A stretch of DNA of 64,000 nt from Stomorhina lunata (lineage: Eukaryota; Arthropoda; Insecta; Diptera; Rhiniidae), in the NCBI GenBank assembly GCA_933228675.1, contig OW121743.1:80597363-80661362 (forward strand), given 5' to 3'. Below, in pieces: positions 47,844-59,343 of the stretch. The notes beneath the pieces were generated by a model. It saw only the letters and a list, made by a program, of their open reading frames with translations, did no database searches and had not been told where the DNA came from. How positions within the stretch are numbered: position 1 is the stretch's first letter; the number at the start of each line of letters is the position of its first letter. The position numbers were made by a program, and so were the translations under genes.

Positions 47844-48600
47844 CAAGTAAGAAAGAGCTATAGTCGGTCAAGCCCGACTATACGATACCCTTCACCACTA
47901 AGGTCAAAGATGCTCTTTTCCCTGTATAAAGACAAATATTTGCTAAATTTTGCCATTATACAAACATTTTCAAAAAACTTATATATTTAAGCTATTTACG
48001 TCATTTGTGCTAATATAAAATCAAAGGTCAAATGTGAACCGATTATCTCGAAATTTGGCAAATTGATTAAAGTTTTCACAAAAATTATGTAAGCAAAAAA
48101 TAAACTCAAAATTCCCATTATCTTCAGATTTACGAGCGTTTTAGTGATTTTTGTCCCATTTAGTGCGTTTTGACAGAAGAGTTTGTATGGGAGCTATGGC
48201 CAAATCTGGACCGATTTCAACAAAATTGTTTGTACAGCAATTTTAGTTTACAAAAGCAGTACCGTTCTTTTAAATTTCATGGAAAAATATTAATATTTGA
48301 GGCCAATGTATCAATTCCAGGAAGTCTGACCTATGGGAGGTACCATAAATAATGGACCGATCAATAGCCATGGTCCCACTCAAAAATATGATCTGTGCCA
48401 AATTTCATCAAATTATCTTTAGAATTGCGACCTGCAGTTTGATTACATGGTACAGGGTTCCAGCCAGCCATGAAGACAGACGGACGGACTGACATCGCTA
48501 AATCGACTCGAGGTGGGTCTAAGACAGATATTTCTATGCGTTACATACATCAGCACTTGTAATACCCTTTCCATCTATGGCGGTGAAGGGTACAAAATGT
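47844..48600 (+). mobile_element. Dispersed repeat (CAAGTAAGAAAG family), full-looking copy
   Basis: It starts CAAGTAAGAAAGAGCTATAG, then TCGGTCAAGCCCGACTATAC and GATACCCTTCACC. It contains GTATGGGAGCTATGGCC and TCTGGACCGATTTC (about 48186-48220) and a CAGACGGACGGACTGACATCG region (48476), and ends near CTATGGCGGTGAAGGGTAC. TACCCTTCACC near the left end and GGTGAAGGGTA near the right end are inverted. A partner copy at 15791-17275 has the same ends. Frames at 48170-48352 and 48513-48707 read through this repeat and are not genes. The family is common in fly genomes as far as I know; its superfamily is not assigned here. Confidence 0.7.
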
Positions 48601-49199
48601 ATTTGTTGACCAATAAATATCAACAAGCCCAGCAAAACTTTGGTAATGGCAAGTACTCTGATAACTGGTTACCTTGTAACGACTACACATACCATCCGAA
48701 TAAATAATAAGTTATTACAGAAGTACTTATTTGTAATTAAGATGGTAATTTAAACTGAATGGCCCCGGTTCAAATCCCACCAAGGGCAACAATTTTGTTT
48801 AGTTTTTTTTTATTAAAAGAGTCTTTTTAAATGATTTTTGAATTTTAAGAACTTAAATATTATCTTCTGTAAAAAAAATTTGTAAAACTAACTCACGTTA
48901 ATGAAAAAATATCATCATGAGTCAATTTTGATTATGTAGGGGATGTTGAATAACAAACACGATTCTAATTGGTCTTAACTTGGTAAGCCCAACTTATCTG
49001 GGTCATCCTTCATCTCAACTGTGGACACACACCTCCTCATGGTATCACCCGGGGAGCTAGTTTAACACCCATTAATATTGTGAGTTAACATGTTCCGAGA
49101 GTTGTCCCATAAGATCGATAAAAATGGGTTAGGATTACGGGCTAGTAACCCTCTCTTGAAAAAAAATACAATGAAGAGGATAAAATTAGAATTGAAATG

Positions 49200-49375
49200 T
49201 CCCACTACCTAATGTTAGAGGAGAAAGTCCGAAACTTCGATAGAAAGACCAAGTAGAGGAACATTTTTCAAAGCTTGGCCTATAAAATTGGAGAATATTC
49301 GCACAAGATCGAAATCCATGGAATTCTAAAATATGCTCGGACTTTGACCTTAACAGGTTGTAGCATTTAAGTAAG
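49200..49375 (+). pseudogene. RT C-terminal relic in composite copy A
   Basis: The plus strand (GAGAAAGTCCGAAACTTCG ... ATCCATGGAATTCTAAAATA, GCTCGGACTTTGACC, TTAACAGGTTG) is the same sequence as the minus strand at 16270-16130. There it continues the RGRPKIRWKF end of the RT ORF. Only the extreme C-terminal part and flank are present, and the frame is broken. Confidence 0.65.
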
Positions 49376-49610
49376 TAAGAGTCAATCTTATGTAAAAACT
49401 TATACAAAAAAGAAGATTTAAATTGTTTAAGCTTTAAAATAATTTTAAAAAAGTTTTAAAATAATTACAAAAAATCGTATAAAAATATTTTTCCAAAAAT
49501 TACAACAGAGCAAAAAAAAGCAGGGAAAAACAAAGTTATTTTCACATGATTTTGGATCTAAAAATAAAAATTGTTTATATTAATTATAAGCTGCTAAGTT
49601 TTCAACATAT

Positions 49611-49678
49611 GAAGTAGCACAGTGGAAGAGTCTCTGCCTAGCAGTCGGAGGGTCTGGGTTCGAGCCCCCATGGGATCA
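49611..49678 (+). ncRNA. tRNA-like sequence in composite copy A
   Basis: The A box TAGCACAGTGG (49615-49625) and B box GGTTCGAGCCC (49657-49667) are well matched and correctly spaced. The arm CTCTG..CGGAG with loop CCTAGCAGT resembles an anticodon arm. Five base pairs of an acceptor-like stem (TATGA upstream, TCATA downstream) remain. The T-arm is imperfect, so this is tRNA-derived rather than a tRNA gene. Confidence 0.6.
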
Positions 49679-49927
49679 TAAAAAAAATTTTGTATTTCGT
49701 TTAAAAATATATGTTTTTTATAAAACAACAACAAAAAAGTTGTTGCTATTGTTGTTGTTGCTTTCAAATTGCTTACCCAAGTCATTACTTTTCTGCAATT
49801 GGTAAGTATTTGCCTCCAATGACATCCCCATGTTAATGTAATGACTTAAACAGCGAATGAGTAAGTAGTTCATGTTCAATAGTTTAGCTGTTTAACTCAT
49901 TATTTGGTAATGAAAAGTTTTACTGGG

Positions 49928-50213
49928 AAGTAACGCTACATTTATATATCTTTCACTATTGAACTTAATATATACTTATATAATGTCAAAACTCGATTCG
50001 TCAAAATTGTTTGTAATAATTTGTTGCCAAAAACATTCAAATTGAAATTGTTCGCTGTTATTTGAGTTTATAAATACATATGTATGTATATGTTCTAAAA
50101 TATCCCTAAATTTTGACATGTTTCCACAAATACTATAATAACATAAAAATAAACACCAAAATATTTATTGTAAACTGCAAATCGAAATTATTATTTATTT
50201 AGGTTTGAAACTA
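49928..50213. other. Spacer between inverted composite copies A and B
   Basis: 286 bp of AT-rich sequence that is not part of either element. No feature was recognised. Confidence 0.5.
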
Positions 50214-51385
50214 CCCAGCAAAACTTTTCATTACCAAGTAATGAGTTAAACAGCTAAACTATTGAACACGAACTACTTACTCATTCACTGTTTAAGTCAT
50301 TACATTAACATGGGGATGTCATTGGAGGCAAGTACTTACCAATTGCAGAAAAGTAATGACTTGGGTAAGCAATTGGAAAACAACAACAAAAACTTTTTTG
50401 TTGTTGTATTTAAAAAAATATATTTTGAAACGAAATACAAAATTTTTTTACGACCCCATGGGGGCTCGAACCCAGACCCTCCCGACTGCTAGGCAGAGAC
50501 TCTTCCACTGAGCTACTTCATATGTTGAAAACTTAGCAGCTTATAATTAATATAAACAATTTTTATTTTTAGATCCAAAATCATGTGACAATAATTTTGT
50601 TTTTGCTTTTTTTGCTTTGTTGTAATTTTTGAAAAATATTTTTATAAGATTTTTTGTAAATGTTTAATGCATTTAATAAACAATAAAGAAGTTTTTTTTC
50701 AATTATTTTAAAACTTAAACAATTTAAATCTTCTTTTTTGAATAAGTTTTTACATAAGATTGACTCTTACTTACTTAAATGACCTATAGTTACAACCTGT
50801 TAAGGTTAAAGTCCGAGCATATTTTAGAATTCCATGGATTTCGATCTTGTGCGAATATTCTCTAATTTTATGGGCCAAGCTGTGAAAAATGTTCCTCTAC
50901 TTGGTCTTTCTATCGAAGTTTCGGACATCCTTCTCTAACATTAGGTGGTGGGACATTCTAATTCTAATTTTATCCTCTTCATATCATTTTTTTTTCAAGA
51001 GAGGGTTACTAGCCCGTAATCCTAAGATAAGTTGGGCTTACCAAGTTAAGACCTATTTGAATCGTGTTTGGTATCCAACATCCCTTACATATTCAAAATT
51101 GACTCATGATGGTATTTTTTCATTACCGTGAGTAAGTTTTCCAAATTTTTTTTTTACAGAAGGTAATATTTAAGTTCTTATATTCAAAAATCATTTAAAA
51201 AGACTCTTTTAATAAAAAATTGTTGCCCTTGGTGGGATTTGAACCGGGGCCATTCAGTTTAAATTACCATCTTAATTACAAATAAGTACTTCTGTAATAA
51301 CTTATTATTTATTCGGAGGGTATGTTGTAGTCATTACAAGGTAACCAGTTATCAGAGTACTTGCCATTACCAAAGTTTTGCTGGG
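50214..51385 (-). mobile_element. CCCAGC composite element, copy B (1,172 bp, inverted)
   Basis: This is an inverted copy of A: CCCAGCAAAACTTTTC at the left and CCAAAGTTTTGCTGGG at the right. The tRNA-like sequence is on the minus strand (50453-50520), the RT relic on the minus strand (about 50775-50940), and the other B box (GGTTCAAATCCC complement) near 51240. The flanks are CTA and TAT, sharing only TA. A to B is a head-to-head inverted pair separated by 286 bp. Frames at 50262-50492 and 50889-51131 are antisense readings of the element. Confidence 0.85.
50453..50520 (-). ncRNA. tRNA-like sequence in composite copy B
   Basis: The minus strand carries A box TAGCTCAGTGG and B box GGTTCGAGCCC. 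The acceptor-like pairing is TATGA with TCGTA, where a G-T wobble replaces an A-T pair. Confidence 0.6.
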
Positions 51386-52512
51386 TATTAATGTATGAAA
51401 ATATCAAACTGAAATTTGTGCTTAAATAAATAATGACTTCAAAAATATTTTGTTTCAGAGAAAGTGATATTATCTCCATATTATTATATTTTCACAATGC
51501 AAAATACCAAAAATATACCATATTATTAAAACTGTAAGATCCATGAGATTATATATGTAAACTAAGGAAAATTGTAATGCTATTTTAAATTTTCAAATTC
51601 AATATTTCATTTCTTTCTAATTTCATTTCAAACATCTTTCCTTTTTTTCCATTAAAACCTCTTTGACTAACCGTTTCAATAACTGCAAAGGCAAATTGGC
51701 TATATCCGTTAAAACAAAGCAATTTTTTATTTCCATTTCCTCTTTATTCGCCAGCTGCTGTAAATGCATTTACAGCTCAACTGTTACTGTATGGGTTTGG
51801 TGTAATCCCTTTGCTTATTGTTTCTGCTGTTGGTTTATTGACATATATACTTGTATCATGATTTGTTTAATTTTTTCAATTTCTTTTTTTTTTAAGAATT
51901 GATATCGCTACCTTATATGCAAATGATGAAAGGATTTAAACATTGAAAAAGGAATACCAAAACCATTCTTTTAGTTTTCTGACTTTGGCGTACATTACGG
52001 AAAACAGTGGTGCTGACTCAGTAGAGTATTGAATTCTACTTTAACTAAGTAGAGCGCTTATTAACCTTTAACATTGCTTAACAAAAAGACCAGCAATTGA
52101 TGCTACGTTTATAGCAATTTTTGAACAAATGTTGCCATAGTTGCTGAAGGTAAAAACTAAGTACCTCCAAACGCTGCTGATTACTTTGTAGTATTAGTAT
52201 TAGTACAATTTTTTAATTTTTAATATTCAATCAAAACCCATCAACATCTAAGTAGTTTCGCTAGATGTAGTTACTTCGTAGTATAACAATCTTTGAGTTT
52301 ACTTTTTCTATTAAATTTTTAAATAAATAGAAGTTTTAATTGAAAAAAAAAATTACTGGAACATGCCATCAGTGTCATAAGTACTACAAGATATCACGAT
52401 AAATAGTTCCTTTTTCATTAAAACTGCAGTTGAAAATTTTCCTCAAAACTTGAATTTTGCTGCTTTGTCTTCTGCTTAAATGCATTTGCTAATCTTTCAA
52501 CTTTTAAAATAC
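51386..52512. other. AT-rich stretch between composite copies B and C
   Basis: A 79-codon plus-strand frame at 51663-51902 (Cys/Phe/Ser-rich, start MTNRFNNCKGKLAISVKTKQ) has no recognisable domain and ends in poly-T-derived Phe codons. I do not call it. Otherwise nothing was recognised. Confidence 0.4.
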
Positions 52513-53651
52513 CCCAGCAAAACTTTGGTAACGGCAAGTACTCTGAATAACTAATAAGTTATTACATAAGTACTTATTTGTAATTAAAATGGTAAGTTGA
52601 ACTGAATGGCCCGGGTTCAAATCCCACCAAGAGCAACAATTTTTTTTATTTTTTTTTTATTAAAAATGTATTTTTAAATGATTTTTGAATTTTAAAAACA
52701 TAAATATTACCTTCTGTAAAAAAAATTTTGGAAAACTAACTCACGGTAATGAAAAAATACTATCATGAGTCAATTTTGATTATGTAGGCTACATACCTAT
52801 TGGATACCAAGCAACGGTTCTGCTTGGTCTTAACTTGGTAAGCATAGACTTATCTTGGTTATCCTTTATTTCAACTGTGGACACTGACCTCCTAGTGACA
52901 TCACCCAAAGAGCTACGTTACGTAGTGAGCTAACATGTACCGCGAGTTGTAAAATAAGAACGATAAAAAATGGGATGGAAAGACCAAGTAGAGGAAAAAT
53001 TTTCACAACTTGGCCTATAAAATTGAAGAATATTCGCACAAGATCGAAGAAAATAGGTTGTATCTATAGGCCATTTAAGTAAGTAAGAGCCAATATTATA
53101 TAAAAACTTATACAAAAGGGAAGATTTAAATTGTTTAAGTTTTAAAATAATTAAAAAACACTCCTTTTTTGTTTATTAAATGCATTAAACATTTACAAAA
53201 AATCGTATAGAAATATGTTTCCAAAAATTACAACAAAGCAAAAAAGCAGAGAAAAACAAAGTTATTGTCACATGATTTTGGATCTAAAAATAAAAATTGT
53301 TTATATTAATTATAAGCTGCTAAGTTTTCAACATATGAAGTAGCTCGGTGGAAGAGTCTCCGCCTAGCAGTCGGAGGGTCTGGGTTCGAGCCCCCATGGG
53401 GTCATAAGAAAAAATTTGTATTTCGTTTAAAAATATGTTTTTTAAATAAAACAACAACTAAAAAGTTGTTGTTGTTGTTGTTGTCTTCCAATTACTTACC
53501 CAAGTCATTACATTTCTGCAATTGGTAAGTACTTGCCTCCAATTGACATCCCCATGTTAATGTAATGACTTAAACAGTGAATGAGTAAGTAGTTCGTGTT
53601 CAATAGTTTAACTGTTTAACTCATTATTTGGTAATGAAAAGTTTTGCTGGG
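52513..53651 (+). mobile_element. CCCAGC composite element, copy C (1,139 bp)
   Basis: The ends are CCCAGCAAAACTTTGG and GAAAAGTTTTGCTGGG. It has the same order of parts as copy A: B box near 52613 (GGTTCAAATCCC), a shortened RT relic (about 52975-53085, with the middle deleted), tRNA-like sequence (53337-53405) and a GTTGTTG tract. Flanks share only AC, so target duplications of the three copies do not agree in length. A 61-codon minus frame (52930-53115) is antisense to the relic. Confidence 0.85.
53337..53405 (+). ncRNA. tRNA-like sequence in composite copy C
   Basis: A box TAGCTCGGTGG and B box GGTTCGAGCCC. The arm CTCCG..CGGAG is perfectly paired here (one mismatch in copy A). TATGA/TCATA acceptor-like pairing is kept. 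Confidence 0.62.
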
Positions 53652-53834
53652 ACGTTTCAGCATTTAAAGAAATTTTCCAACAATTTTCCTTTTTATGAAA
53701 AGAAGTAAAACTATTTTTGTGGTTCTTAACCCACAGCTAATAAATAATCAAATTCCTTGGCTGCTTTTTCGTTGCTTAGCAAATTTTTTATAATCATAAA
53801 ACTGTAGATTTGTTAGAACTTTTGAAAAAAATAA

Positions 53835-54380
53835 CCCAGTAAATATAGAGTTTTATAATCAAAATTTTTCAAAACTTTCATTAAGATCATGGCAGAACTA
53901 CACTAGGTAAAATCACTAGGGAGAGTTGTCAATTTCTTAGACCCTGTAATGTCAAGAAAGCAGAATGAAAGTCGAAGTAAAAGAAAATATTGAATAACTT
54001 GAATTTGAAATTTGCACCGCACACATCACTTCATAGTTTAATCTTACTTTCTGGACCTTTTATAAACTTCACAAGTTTTTTATGATAAAATGCGTTACAA
54101 ATGCTTCTCTTAATGAACTTTTAAAAAATATTTTAATATATTTATTTTTGACAAACAAAAAAAATACAATGAAAAAAATATTTTTTTTTTTCAATTTCTT
54201 TTGCTTGACTTTTCAGGGATTTCAAATTGAGAACGAAGTGTGTAGTGATTTTACCTAGTTTTTATTGTACTATGATTAAGATAATGTTTAAAAAAAATTT
54301 TTTTTTTTTGATTTTTAAATTGAATCAATCTTAAATGTTCATAAGATATGAACGTTTTTATACTGCAAAATTTTACTGGG
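53835..54380. mobile_element. MITE, 546 bp, with CCCAGTAAA ends
   Basis: The ends AACCCAGTAAA and TTTTACTGGGTT are inverted. The terminal CCCAGTAA is shared with the 791-bp MITE at 18851 and resembles CCCAGCAA of the composite elements. A second inverted pair lies inside (53902-54259). There is no transposase. The 60-codon minus-strand frame at 54251-54433 crosses its right end and is not a gene. Confidence 0.65.
53902..54259. mobile_element. Inner inverted-repeat element nested in the 546-bp MITE
   Basis: ACTAGGTAAAATCACT (53902-53917) is exactly inverted at 54244-54259 (AGTGATTTTACCTAGT), giving a 358-bp unit. It may be a second MITE inserted in the first, or internal symmetry of a single element. 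Confidence 0.5.
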
Positions 54381-55456
54381 TTTTTTTTTCGAATTTCTTT
54401 ATAAATTATTCTGTGATAAAACTTTATTTCCATTCACTAAAAACGCATATAAAAAAGACATTCCTATAGAGACAAATATAATTTACTTATGAAACTTATA
54501 AAACTTTGAATAGATTTTCTTGTATTTGAGTTCATTTCTTTAGTTTTCCTTATATTTATTTCTCCCTCATATTGACAGAAAGATAAAAATTAAATGATAC
54601 GATTCAGAGAAAAATTAAACTTTTAAAATGAAAGAGGGGAAGAGAACTTTTAAGCGGCAAATTTAATGTTTCTTTAAGAAAAAAAAACGAAGAAATGGTA
54701 CAATAGTTAAGGAACGAAACAAATACTAACAACAGTATCAATAGTGGTACTAATTCTAGTTCTAGTACTAGCACTAACACTAACTAACACTGGTACCCAC
54801 ACGAGAACTACAAATACTAAAACAGATACAAAATAAACTAATAGTTAGTACTTCTACCATGACTCGGATTTGAGTCGCATAGCTTATCTGCAGGAAAAGA
54901 TCTTCTTTAGCAGAGTCAACTCTAAGTGGTTAAATATTTATTACCCAGCGGTTCCAGTTGCAGTTACTAAAAGTAATTAGCTTTTATCAGCCATGTTTTT
55001 GCTTTCATTAACATTCTTCATTTTTTAATTACTTAGTGGTAAACGCTATTATCTGCAGTGTCTGCTCCGCTAGTCTGCTTTAATTTAAATGTAGGGATGT
55101 ATATCTGTTAATACCCTACACCAAACCAGGAGCAAAGGGTATACTGCTTTTGTATAGATGTTTGTTACAAATATGATAAATATTGGGTTGACAAAAATCT
55201 TATAATATACCTATTTCTTCTGAATAACATCATAACCAGGAGTAAGCAGCCCATACCACCAGAAGCCGATGAACTTTTAAATTTTCGTAAATAACACGAT
55301 CATTTATAAAACTCGTGAAAATGAGTACTAAAATCATTCAGTTGGAGTTTGGATGTTAACAGAGTTTGTTAAAGAAAAGATAGAAACAAAATAGGCAAGA
55401 AACAAATCAAAATCTAATTTGTAGCAACAAAATATATGGTTTGAGATAAAAAAGAT
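54381..55456. other. AT-rich stretch with degenerate ACTA repeats
   Basis: Degenerate CTAACACTAACTAACACTGG-type simple sequence lies at about 54720-54840. CTGTTAATACCCTACACC near 55100 resembles dispersed repeat sequence. No gene was recognised. Confidence 0.4.
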
Positions 55457-55577
55457 ATACAATCTCGAATATTGTTGCCACGACACTAGTATTTTTGTAA
55501 ACATTGGGAATATTTATATACAATCTCGAATATTGTTGCCACGACACTAGTATTTTTGTAAACATTGGGAATATTTT
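55457..55577. repeat. 61-bp tandem duplication
   Basis: Two near-identical copies start CAATCTCGAATATTGTTGCC at 55460 and 55521. A shorter third piece (TTTTTGTAAATATTGGG) follows. Confidence 0.85.
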
Positions 55578-55632
55578 TGTAAATATTGGGAATAATAATT
55601 TCTAATAGAAATAAATTCTAATACTAAACAAT

Positions 55633-57947
55633 TTTAGATTTTTATATGTATTTTTTAGATATTTTTGATTCAAAATTTTTTTCATAGACAAATTTTTGTT
55701 AAAAATATTTTTCTTTTTAAAATTATTTTATAAAAATTATATTTTATAGGAAATTTTTCGGTAAAAATATTTTTCTGTTAAAATTTCGATAAAAATATTT
55801 TTGTATAAAAAACTTTTCAAATCTTCTATAGAAAATTGTTTGATAAAAAAATTTTCTATAGAAAAATTTTTAATAAAAAATTTTCTATTGAAAAATTTTT
55901 GATAAAAAATTTGTGGTAAAAAAAATTTTCTATAGAAAATTTTGATAAAAAAATTTTCTATAGACATTTTTGATAAAAAAAAAAAATCTATAGAAAAATT
56001 TTCTATTGAGATATTTTTGATAAGAAAATTTTTTATAGACAAATTTTTGAAAAAAAAAAAAAAAAATTTGATATAAAATTTCTATCAAAAAATTTTGTAC
56101 AGAAAAATTTTTGATAAAAAAATCTTCTATAGCAAAATTTAAATAAAAAAAATATTCTATATTTATTATAAACTTTTTGATAAAAAAATTTTCTATAGAA
56201 CAATTTTTGATAAAAAAATTTTCTATAGAAAAATTTTTAATAAAAAAATTTTCTATAGAAAAATTTTTGATAAACAAATTTTCTATAGAAACATTTTTGA
56301 TAAAAAATTTCTCTATAGAAAAATTTTTGATGAAAAAATTTTTATAGATAAATTTTTGAAAAAAATGCTTGATTTTGAAACAAAAAATTTTCTATAGAAA
56401 AATTTTTGTTAAAAAATTTCTATAGAAAAATTTTTGATAAAAAAAATTTCTATAGAAAAATGTTTGATAAAAATTTTTTTTTTAGACAAATTTTTATTAA
56501 AAATACTTTTCTTTAGAAAATTGTTTGATAAAAATTATATTTTATAGAACATTTATCGATAACATTATTTTTCTGTTAAAATTTTCGATAAAAATATTTT
56601 TGTATCAAAAAATTTTCAAATCTTCTATAGAAAAAAATTTCTATAAAAAAATTTTTAGATATTTTTGATTCAAAATTTTTTTTATAGACAAATTTTTATT
56701 AAAAATATTTTTCTTTTTCAAATTGTTTTATAAAAATTATATTTTATAGGAAATTTTTCGGTAAAAATATTTTTCTGTTAAAATTTTCGATAAAAATATT
56801 TTTATATCAAAAAATTTTCAAATCTTATATAGAAAAAATTTTCTATAAAGAAATTTTTGTTGAAAAAGTTTTCGATAGAAAAATGTTTGATAAAAAAATT
56901 TTCTATAGAAAAATTTTTTATAAAAAATTTTCTATTGAAAAATTTTCTATTGAAAAATTTTTGATAAAAAATTTTTGGTAAAAAAATTTTTGGTAAAAAA
57001 ATTTTCTATAGAAAATTTTGCTAAAAAAATTTACTATAGACGTTTTTAATAAAAAAAATTTCTATAGAAAAATTTGCTATTGAAATATTTTTGATAAGAA
57101 AATTTTCTATAGACAAATTTTTGAAAAAAAAATTTTTGATATAAAATTTCTATCAAAAAATTTTCTACAGAAAATTTTGATAAAAAAATTTTCTATAGAG
57201 ACATTTTTGATAAAAAAAAATTCTATGGAAAAAATTTCTATTAAGATATATTTCATATAAAATTTCTATCAAATACTTAAAAAATTTTTTATAAAAAAAT
57301 TTTCGATAGAAAAATTTAAAAAAAAAATATCCTATAGAAAAATTTCTGATAAAAAAATTTCTATAGAAAAATGTTCGATAACAAATTTTTTATAGAAAAA
57401 TTTTTGATAAAAAAATTTTCTATAGAAAAATCTTTGATAAAAAAATTTTCTATAGAAAAATTTTTGATAAAAAAATTTTCTATTGAAAAATTTTTGATAA
57501 AAAAATTTTCTATAGAAAATTTTTAGATAAACAAATTTTCTATAGAATATTTTTTGATAAAAATTTATAGATAAATTTTTGAAAAAAAAATTTTTCTTAG
57601 AAAAACTTTTGATAAAAAAGATTTTCTATAGTAAAATTTTTGTTAAAAAAAATTTCTATGGAAAAATTTTTGATAAAAAAAATTTTCTATGGAAAAATGT
57701 TTGATAAAAAATTTTTTTACAGAAAAACATTTGATAAAAAAAATTTTCTATAAAAAAATTGTTGATAAAAAATTTTCTATAGAAAAATTTTTGATAAAAA
57801 AAACTTTCTATAAAAAATTTTTGATAAAAAAATTTTTTATAGAAACACTTTTGATAAAAAAATTTCTATAGAAAAATTTTTGATAAAAAAATTTTTGTAG
57901 AAAATTTTTTGATAAAAAAATTTTCCATACAAAAATTTTTGACAAAA
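55633..57947. repeat. 30-bp AT minisatellite (TTCTATAGAA core)
   Basis: The unit is TTTTCTATAGAAAAATTTTT plus GATAAAAAAA, degenerate, with the small palindrome TTTTTCTATAGAAAAA. A block around 55650-55832 recurs at 56650-56833 with an offset of exactly 1,000 bp at a shared landmark (AGATATTTTTGATTC), and a partial third copy lies at about 56475-56635. Frames at 55737-56042, 55930-56277 and 57689-57871 translate the repeat and are not genes. Confidence 0.92.
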
Positions 57948-59343
57948 AGCATTTACAAAAAATGGAGTATAAAACTTTTTCATTTTAAAATTTTAGAGCT
58001 ACACATTGAAAAAAAAATGCCTATTTTAGTTAAAAGTATAAAATAACGGCAACTCTGCCGACAATTTTTTTTGTTCTGTTCTCGTTGCGCCGACCCGTGA
58101 TAATTACTGAGACTCGTTTGGCTATCTCTTCAATAAAATCTAAATTTTAAGAAATAGTATAGCTTTTTGATTATTTTTTTTACAGAGATCTGAGCTGTCT
58201 ATAGTAATGTTCCGAATAGACCGACTATAAAGTATTCTTAGTTCTTATTTTTAATTTCCTCTGGTACAAATGCAAGGAACATTGACCGTTAGTTAAATAT
58301 GGTAAAAAGTATTTTTGCCTCCATTATTAACATTTTATCATGGTATGTCATTGCAGTCATTATGTTAAATGTGTCCCTCAGCAAACGTAAAAGTATATGT
58401 GGCGGTTAAACAGAAGCAGAAAGTAAAGTGGAATCAACTGATATGAGAAAAAAAGAAAAAACTTAAATAATAATAAAAATCTTAAATAAAAAAGCGCCAA
58501 ATTTCATTTAAAACATGCTTTTGCTGCTCCCGAAAAAGGTCCATGACCTTAGATTATCCAGTGTCAAAGCATTGACTGTCTTTTGAAATTTTTTTTATCA
58601 CCATATTCAAAGTGTGAAATGTTCATTTGATAATGAGACCTTTGGGCGCTATAGTAATTATCAGCCTCTTTTATATGTCCTGTCAATAGAGACAGCATAT
58701 CCTTCTGCATGTGTCATATGAGTGAGAATATGAACAAATGTAAGTGGAAGTGGAGTTTTGTAAATATGTTAGTTTCTGCTTTAATATGAACTTAAACTCC
58801 GTTTCGAAAAGCAAAAATGCGATATCGAAACAAAATGAACGATCCTAAACTACAAAAGCTCTTTATTCTTTACAACCTTAAGAATTTTTTCAAAATGCTA
58901 CAAAAACACACAAAGTCTACCTTATACCAGCTTAAAACTATTTTCCATACAAATTTTATTTTTTTTTTGCAAAAAGGAAACAAAAGGGAAAACAACTTTT
59001 TTCTGAAGGTACAGAAATGGCAAAGTTCATTTAAACAATCAGTTTAATCAAAGAAAAATTAGTAATAGGAACAATTTAATAGTCTTTGATTTTCAAGAAA
59101 TTAGAACAGATTAGCAGTCTAACGCCTACGTAATTAAATGTATTACGTGTTTTGTATACTTAATTATGAACAAAAAGTAAATGACATTAACTAATGAATG
59201 AATTATAATTACAAATGAACACTTTTTCAAGTTGACAAAAAAAGCCAATGGCGGAAACGGAAATAATTTAAATAATAGGCATGTGCTACATTTAAACGAG
59301 TTGAAAAATTACCTTAATTTTACTTATTTTCCAATAAGTTTTC
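57948..59343. other. AT-rich stretch, no recognised gene
   Basis: A small GC-richer patch lies at 58045-58120 (CTCGTTGCGCCGACCCG). A 76-codon plus-strand frame at 58817-59047 (Lys/Phe-rich) has no domain. Nothing else was supported. Confidence 0.4.

Larger units (their letters stand above)
48628..49927 (+). mobile_element. CCCAGC composite element, copy A (1,300 bp)
   Basis: The ends CCCAGCAAAACTTTGG and GAAAAGTTTTACTGGG are inverted repeats of about 14 bp; AAG flanks both sides (48625-48627, 49928-49930). In order it holds: a tRNA-like B-box region (GGTTCAAATCCC, 48767-48778, then CACCAAGGGCAAC), an AT-rich segment, a relic of a non-LTR RT C-terminus (about 49200-49375, plus sense), a second tRNA-like sequence (49611-49678) and a CAACAACAA/GTTGTTG tract. 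It encodes no transposase. A 73-codon minus frame at 49186-49407 is antisense to the RT relic and not a gene. Confidence 0.85.

Noticed and set aside
49611..49678. Functional tRNA-Ala(AGC)-like gene
   Set aside because: The TAGCA loop would place an AGC anticodon, but the T-arm and lower acceptor stem do not pair and the sequence is repeated inside mobile elements.
51663..51902. 79-codon Cys-rich ORF
   Set aside because: Cys spacing fits no family I know, the end is poly-T-derived, and no splice or start support was seen.
55737..57871. ORFs of 60-115 codons in the 30-bp array (FYRKFFIKNFS-type)
   Set aside because: The 30-bp period keeps the frame open automatically; degenerate units and indels shift it, and no non-repeat sequence is included.
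58817..59047. 76-codon Lys/Phe-rich plus-strand ORF
   Set aside because: No domain was recognised and composition is as expected for AT-rich non-coding DNA.
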